The translations under genes and the position numbers were made by a program. The notes below the pieces were generated by a model that worked only from the letters and a program-made list of their open reading frames with translations, was not told where the DNA came from and did no database searches. Below, piece by piece: positions 12,501 through 21,500 of a stretch of 64,000 bases of DNA. The stretch spans positions 434,001 to 498,000 of the forward strand of contig CAMTXO010000002.1 of NCBI GenBank assembly GCA_947085845.1. Direction: 5' to 3'. The DNA comes from JACPYF01 sp947085845. Its GTDB lineage: Bacteria; Patescibacteriota; Saccharimonadia; Saccharimonadales; Saccharimonadaceae. Every line of letters begins with the position of its first letter. Position 1 is the first letter of the stretch.

Positions 12501-15500
12501 TGCAAATCTAACAGTTAATGGGGATGTTACATTAGGCAATGCTGCAACCGACGGGCTAACCTTTACCGGCGAAGTCCGTGGTGCATCACCATTGGCATTT
12601 GAAGGCGTCACCAACGACGGAGTTTATACCACTTTCGCGATTACAGATCCAACTAGCGCACGAACTATTACCTTCCCAGATCGCTCCGGTACTGTTTCAC
12701 TCTCCGGCGATACTTTCACGGGTGATGTGACGGGAACACTCAACGCGAGCGGAGCTACTACCTTAACAATTGCTGCAAATTCTGTAGCGTTGGGTGCGGA
12801 CACTACTGGTGATTACGTTTCTAATGTTACAGCCGGCGGTGGTTTAACTGGAACCGCTACTGGCGAGGGCAGTACACCAACCTTAGCAATTGTTAGCTCA
12901 AACGGCGGCATCGTCGTTAATGCTGACGACATAGCCCTAACAATTGTTGCCAGTGCCAACGCCTTATCTTCAACAACTAGCAGTGGCTCAGGTTTGGAAA
13001 TACTGGCTTCGGGAGTAACTCTTTTACAGGGATGTAGCGACACTCAACTACTAAAATGGAACGAAACGACTGATGTCTGGGCATGTGCGGCCGATACCGA
13101 TACAGACACTGGTGTGACATCTGTTGGTGCAATCGATTCTCAGACCAAATCTGCAAACGGTGCAGTTATATCCGGTACGGTTGCGTACCTACAGACTGCA
13201 GACGCAACAGCTCCAGGCTTAGTCTCAACTGGCACCCAGACGTTTGCAGGGGATAAAACATTTAATGGCAACGTTGTAACTGGAGGTAACTTATCTGCAA
13301 ATGGCGACGTAACATTAGGTAACGCAGCCACAGACGCAATTACATTTACAGGTGAAATACGTGGTGCCTCACCGCTAGCATTCGAAGGTGCAACAAATGA
13401 CAACGTATACACAACTTTTGCTATAACCGACCCTACTGGCGCACGTACAATAACCTTCCCAGACGCCAGCGGAACAGTTTGTCTACAGAGTTCTAGTAGT
13501 TGTGGATTTATATCAACAACCCTCACTAACGGACAAATATTGATTGGTAATGGTTCAAATGTAGCAACTGCTGTTACGCCGAGCGGTGATGTGACCATTA
13601 GTAATACTGGTGTGACGACGATTGGCGCAAATAGCGTTGCGCTCGGTACTGACACAACAGGGGATTACGTAGTTGGAAATACTGCAGGAAACGGCATCTC
13701 TGTCAGCGGTTCTACAGGTGAGGGCTGGAGTCCAACAATATCAATTAACGCACCAACCTGTGCTGGTACAGATAAATTGACATGGAATGGATCAGCCTTT
13801 AGTTGTGCAACTGATGTCGATACTGACACCGGTGTAACATCAGTTGGAACCATTGATTCACAGACAAAATCTGCCAACGGCGCAGTTATATCTGGCACTA
13901 GCTTGGTACTACAAACCGCTGACGGCACTAGCCCGGGATTAGTCTCAACCACAACCCAAACATTTGCGGGTGACAAAACATTCAGTGGTAACGTAAACGC
14001 TAACGGTGATGTCACACTAGGTGACGCTGCAGCTGATGGAATTACAATCAATGGTGAAATACGCGGCGCCTCACCACTTGCCTTCGAAGGTGCAACAAAC
14101 GATGGAGTCTACACTACATTTGCAATCACCGACCCAACACTTGCTCGAACCATAACCTTCCCAGATCGTTCTGGCACTGTTTCTCTATCTGGCGACACAT
14201 TCACAGGTGACGTAACAGGCACGCTAAATGCTAGCGGAGCGACGGCACTGACTATTGCTGCTAACTCAGTTGCATTAGGTACTGACACAACAGGTAATTA
14301 TGTTGCTGATGTAGCAGCTGGCACAGGTCTGAGTGTTAGCGGTACTCCAGGCGAGGGCTGGACACCAACTGTTAGCCTGGCGAATACCGCGGTTTCTGCT
14401 GGAGCATACGCAGCAGCGGACAATGCCAATGGTTCAATTGCTATTCCGCAGTTTACGGTAGATGCACAAGGTCGTTTGACCGCAGCAAGTACAACCAACA
14501 TCACTCCAACAGGCATTGCAAACGCCCAGTTAGCTAACTCTAGCCTGACCATCACCGCAGGTGCGGGTCTAGCAAACGGCGGTGCAGTATCACTAGGTGG
14601 TACTGTCGCACTAGATATCGGTGCTGGTAACGGTATAACTGTAAATACAAACGACATTACAATTGATCTAACGGCAGCGACCGACGCTTTGTCGGCTACC
14701 ACGTCTAGCAGCTCTGGACTCGAAGTGTTGTCTACTGGTTTGACATTGCTGCAGGGCTGCTCAGATACGCAGATACTCAAATGGGATGAGACTACAGATG
14801 TCTGGGGTTGTAGTGCAGACATAGACACCGACACAGGTGTGACAACTATTGGTACGCTAGACTCACTCACCAAATCCGCAGATGGTGCGGTGATATCAGG
14901 CACTAGCTTGGTGTTGCAATCTGCAGATGCTACATATCCTGGCCTTGTATCTACAGGTACACAGACATTCGCAGGTAACAAAACATTTAGCGGAAACATA
15001 ACAGGCAATGGCTCAAGCACGTTTAATGGACAGACACTAGTAAAAGGCGCTTACAGCAATCTGTTTGATGTGAAAAATGCTGCAAATACATCGTTACTCA
15101 CGGTTAACAGCAGCAGTAGTACTGTGAGTGTAGGCAGTAGCGCACTATTCAGAGTAGGCTCAGGTTCGAGCAATGTCCTAAGTGCTGATCCGACGTCCAA
15201 TTTCCTAAGCGGTATAACTGACACCATTAATTTTGTTGATACTTCAAGTGCGAATGTATTCTCTTCATATGCATGGGGGGGTGGCTTGGGTGATATCTAC
15301 ATAGGTGACACAGGCTACGGAATAACACTCAATAATACAACCACTGTACTCGGGGATGTTGATATCAGTGGAATTTATAAGTCAGGTGGCACACCAGGAG
15401 TAACTACAACCTGTAGTGGTGGTCAGGTACTCCAGAACTTAGTCGCGACTGGCGGTATTGTAACTGCTGGTACTTGTGCGGCAGATGCAGGTGTGACTAC

Positions 15501-18500
15501 AATAGGAACAATCGACAGCCAAACCAAATCTGCTAACGGAGCGGTGATATCTGGCACTAGCTTAGTTATGCAAAATGCCGATGCTAGCTTCCCTGGACTT
15601 GTATCTACTGGTACACAGACCTTTGCTGGCGATAAGACATTTACAGGCCTCGTTACTGCCAATGGTAATTTCACTCTTCAGACAGGTGATACATTCACTA
15701 TGAATGGTGATGCATTCACCGACTTAACAGGTTCTGGCCTGGCAATATCTAGTGGAGCGCTGATAGTAGACGACACTTCAGCTACTGGATTCTTCCGTAA
15801 CGGCGGTAATACATTTGGTGCAGCTGGTACATTGGGAACGAACGATGCAAATGTATTAAATATAGAAACCAACAACACAAACAGATTCCAAATAGCTGGC
15901 ACTAGTTCAACGTTAACTGGTCAAGGTACCACAAACATAGCTTCAACAGGAACTTTGGGTGTAAATTCAGCTGCAGGGTTTGCCTTGAACTTAGGTACAA
16001 CTAGCACCGGCAGCATAATAACGGTAGGTAATACTAGTAGCACAACAGCCCTGAACCTTTCTGCCGGGTCTGGAGGCATAGACTTGTTGAGTGTGAACCA
16101 GGTTGATGTTACAGCCAACGGCAATATTAGCCTGTCTACATCTGGTGGTAATGTTGCAATTAATTCTAATGATACCACTGTTTACAGCCAGAATGATTCC
16201 GCCTTAGCATTCCAGGTACAGAATTCACTAGCGTCTCCATTGTTTAATGTCGATGCTAGTACTGCTAGCACTACGGTTTACAGCCCATATGATTCCACCA
16301 CAGCTTTCCAAGTCCAGAACTCGATAGCCGGGCTACTGTTCAATGTAGATGCATCTACAGGAAGCACCACAATTGCTTCTGGCGGCGCTGCTGGCAGCAC
16401 GACAAACCTACAAGTATTAAATGGTACCGGTGACCAAGTAATGAATGTTAATACAACTAATATAGTAAACAATCTAATAACTAACCCAAGCTTTGAAGTA
16501 GATGATAGCGGTTGGACTGGCAGTGCTTATGGTATTGTTGACACTACGCAATCTTATATAGGTAAATCTAGCTATGTAGTTAACGCGCAGAGTGTAGGTG
16601 GCGGTGCAACATATGATGTAGCTTTGGCATCTGATACTAGCTATACTCTATCGTTTTATGCCAAAGTTGGTGCAGATGAGTATCGTAGTAATTTAACAGA
16701 TATGTATGCGGGCTATTACGACGGCACATCTAATAATAACTGTATCGCGAGCCAAACAGTCAGCAGCTCTGGATGGACTCGCTACAGCTGTGCATTCACT
16801 ACAGGAACAACATCAGGTACGCCAAATATTTATATACGTCAAAACGATAGTATTCAACGGAATATTTATATTGATGGGGTACAATTACTCGACAACACTT
16901 TGCCAAGTAATGTGATTACAGGTACAGACAGCACTTTCGAGTCGGGCATTGGTACTTGGGCTGGTTACAGTAGCGGTGGTATTACGCAAAGTAGTACAAC
17001 GGCTCACATGGGAACATATTCAGGTAGGATGATCACGACCGGAGGAGGAAATGAAAATGGTATTTCATACGGTTATTCTGGCTTTAGCCCATACACTACA
17101 TATACGATAAAGGCTTATATAAAGGCAGATGCTACTTCGGCTTCGGCGACATATCAGCTAGGTCACGTTACTGACAACGGTCAAGTCAGCACAGTTAGTG
17201 ATGGTTGTAATATAGTTACGCCTACATCTTCTACCTGGAAGGTGCTGACATGTACATTTACAACAGCTATTTCCTTGAGACCTAATCCATATATAACGAT
17301 TACGCAGAAGAGCAATCTTAGTACATCTACTACAACATATGTCGACTCTATATCTATGTACGCTGGTACTGATGCCTATGGTACAGATCAAGGCTTTACA
17401 ATGGGCCGGATTTCATTGAATGGCGCTATTGAATCTCCGGCACTATTCCAAAATGCATCAAACAGCACTACTGCCTTCCAGATTCAAGGAGCTAACTCTA
17501 GCAACGCTTTATTGGTAGCTGACACACTAAATAACCGCGTTGCTATTGGCAAGAACACCGCATCATATACTCTGGACGTAGAAGGTATCATCAATGCTTC
17601 GACTTCAGTTATAACTCCTAGCCTGACATCGTTAGCGGCCACGGCACTATCTATCGATTCCGGTACAACAGGTGCGCTCAATATTGGAACCGGAGCAAAT
17701 GCCAAGGCAATAACTATCGGTAATGGTACAGGTGCAACATCAGTCGAGGTAAACTGTGGCACAGGTGTCTGTAAGTTTGGTACTAACGCAACAGTTCACA
17801 CTACAACATTAGGTTCACTAACTGGTGCTTCGGCTACAGTTGTCCAAGCTGGTACAGGCGGACTAACCCTTGGCAGCAGTGGCGTCGCTAACACTATCCA
17901 GCTAGGTAACACCACAGGTGCTGTATCTCAAACTATAAACATTGGTAATAATGCTACTGCTAGCTCAACCAGCAACGTAAATATCGGCTCTACAGTTGCG
18001 GGTGTCACAACTATAAACGGCACTGCAATTGTCACTGGTCGTACCACTGGTAGTTCATCAACTTTATTAGTTAATAACTCAACTTCTACAGGTGCCATAT
18101 TCGTAGCCCAAGACAATGGCACAGCTGTGTTGACCATAGCTAACAACGGTGGGGCAACCTTCAAGACCGTTACGAATACAACAAATGCCTTTAAAACTAC
18201 TAACTCTAACAACGATATTTTGCTAAACGTAGGTACATCGCAAAGTATACCTGACTACGTAAACATACTTAATAACTCTAGCTTTGAGTCGGGTTCTACT
18301 GGTTGGGCTTCAAAGAGCGGGGGAATTGTTAGTTCTGGCTCGGGCGGTGGATCTGTAACAGGTATATCGTACATGTCTGTCAGCATGGATGCCGTAGATG
18401 AAGGCGCCTACTATTCAGTTACTCTGAGTCCAAATACCGACTATACGTTTTCTGTGTATGCGAAAACATCTTGGGGTGCTACGAATGATCTCATAATAGG

Positions 18501-21500
18501 TCACCAAGATTTATTTGGCTCAGATGTAGATGATTGTGTTCTATCAGGAGATACCATAGATACTGATTGGCGCCGAGTAAGCTGTTCATTTACAACAGGA
18601 GCAAGCATTAGTAACTCGAGTATATACATAAAACAAAGCGATGGTACAACCAGAACTGTAGATTATGATGCTGCGCAGCTACAGGCTTCACCCTCGTTGA
18701 GTGCGTACAATATGGGCCAAGTATACTTTAACGCTCCGATAAACCAAAACTTAATAATTACAGCAAACGGATATGCAGGTACTAATGATTTGACCTTCCA
18801 AGTTCAAGATAGCGCGGGAGCATTGCAGTTTGGTATTAGTGCTGGTGGTGCGGTTACGGTAAGCAATGGCCTAGCTGTAAATGGCGGAGAAATTACCTCT
18901 ACTGCTGGTACCTTTAACTTCCTTCAGACTGACGTTACAGAGCTAAATATAGGTGACGCAGTTGGTGCTAGCGGTATTAACCTAGCTGGTGGTTCTGGAT
19001 CTACTGGTTGTACAATTAATGGAACAGTAGGCAGTCTGACATGTTCGGGTAACATTACCAGCACAGCTACATCTGGCATTCAAGGCTGGTGGAGTCGCAC
19101 AGGTACCACATTGCAACCTCTTAATTCCGGTGACAATATTACTACCACTGGTAATATCTCAACAACAAGTTCGGGTAATATTACGAGTGCGGGAGATCTA
19201 CAAGTAGACGGCAACACTGTGCTGGGCAACGCAGCTAGCGACGCCATCACATTCACCGGTGAAGTTCGTGGCGCCAGTCCGCTGGTGTTTGAAGGCTCTA
19301 CCAACGACGGAGTGTATACAACATTTGCAATCACAGATCCAACATTAGCCCGAACCGTAACTTTCCCTGACCGCTCTGGTACAGTTTCATTGTCTGGTGA
19401 TACATTCACGGGCGATGTCACTGGTACACTCGACGCTAGCGGGGCAACTGCTTTGACTATCGCTGCGAACTCAGTTGCACTCGGTACCGACACTACGGGC
19501 GATTATGTCGCTGGTAATACCGCTGGTAATGGTATAGCAATCACTGGATCTGCCGGTGAAGGCTGGAGTCCAACAGTATCTATCAGCGCACCGACTTGTG
19601 CGGGAACTGACAAGCTGCAATGGAACGGCACGGCTTTTGTGTGTACGGCGGATGTCGATACTGATACAGGTGTAACCACAGTAGGCGCATTTAGCGGTTC
19701 GTCAATTGCCAATGGTGCATCAATATCTGGCAGCACAATCACCTTTGGCCCAGCTGATGGCACAAATCCAGGTATGGTGACTACTGGTACGCAAACACTG
19801 GCGGGGGCTAAGACATTCACAAGCGCGACCACAGTCAAGCCAACCAGCAACTCAGCAACCGCATTTAGTGTGCAAGACAACACAAATGCCAATATACTAA
19901 CAGTCTCTACTTCAGCTGGTAACAAACTAGTTTATGTCGGAGAGGGTGGTATAGATGCCAAGTTCCAAGTAATCAATACTAGCTCAACTGCAGTCTTAGA
20001 CATTGATACGGCTGGTGGAGGTTATTTTGCTGCTGCGTTTGATGATTTCATTGTTCAAAACTCGGTTGGTGGCAGCATGATATATGCTGATGGTGTAAAC
20101 AATAGGATTACATTTGGTGATGCCGATGACACTTCATCTGCCAACACATCACTGTTGATTGTAGATTCTGCCAGCACAGCCAACCTACCAACTGGTGTTA
20201 ATGGTGGTATTGTATATGACTCGCAGGTAGGCAAGTTCAAGATATATGAAGGTGGCGCATACAAAATACTATGTAATACGACAGATCTAAGTTGTGGTGC
20301 TGGCGGTTCGGGTGTGACAACCGTTGGCGCATTTAGCGGGTCATCACAAACAAATGGCGCCAGTATATCTGGTAGTACGATTACATTTGGTCCGGCTGAT
20401 GGCACCAACCCAGGCATGGTCACAACTGGCACACAAACATTCGCCGGTGCAAAGACATTTACAGGTAACATAATCACAAACAGCGCCCTACAAGTAGATG
20501 GCAGTACTGTACTGGGCGACGCAACAACAGATACAATTACAGCTAAAGGCTCATTGATTGCAAATGCATCAGCTACTGGTACAACTGCCACAACATCGGG
20601 AACTGGTACAAATACAAGCACCGTAACATTAACTGGTAGCGCATTCACCAACGGTGATGTCATATTGATAGACAATGCTGGTCAAGATTACTACACCCGC
20701 GTCACTGCAGGTGGTGGTACCGCTAGCCTGACAGTTAGCCCAGCAGTGACATTCGAAACTGCTCGTACTGTGACCAAATACAACATCCAAAATATCGGTG
20801 CAACGGATAGTGATTATACAACTGCTAGTAACCGATTCTTCCAGGGTTATTTCTTAGGTGGCGTAGTGGCTGGAGCTGGCACAACGACACTCAGTGATGG
20901 CAGTTTGGCATCGACAGTTGGTATGAACTTCACTTCACCTAGTTATACATTCAAAAATACTGCAGATTCAACCTCTGCATTCCAAGTCCAGACATCTGGA
21001 GGTACGAATGTTCTAGGTGTCGATACTACTAACAAGCGTGTCAATATTGGTAGCGGTGGTACGCCGACTAGTCAACTATATGTATCTGGTAATCTGCCGA
21101 CTGCTGCTACAGGCACTACTCAAGGTATATCTGGCTCAACTGCATACAGCTCGGCAATACAAGACAACCACCTGTATGTAGTTGACTATAATAGCTGGGC
21201 CCTCGAGGTATACGATGTATCTAACCCATCTAGCCCAACATATCTAAACGAAGTAACCACAGATGCCAACCCTACCTCTATTTATGTAGCTGGTAAATAT
21301 GCTTACGTCACAACACTAGGTGGTGATAGCTTACAGATATTCGATATCTCAAATCCAAATAGTCCTAGTGCTGTCGCAACTGTAGCAACCACAGGTGCAG
21401 ATCCATTAGGCGTATATGTACAGGGTAGATATGCCTACGTGACACAAAGAGCAGGTAATTTGCTAGAGATTTTTGATGTATCTAACCCTTTAGCGCCTGT

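Noticed and set aside
4699..14310. CRISPR or tandem DNA repeat array
   Set aside because: The repeats are conserved as protein and diverge at synonymous sites; there are no short direct repeats with unique spacers.
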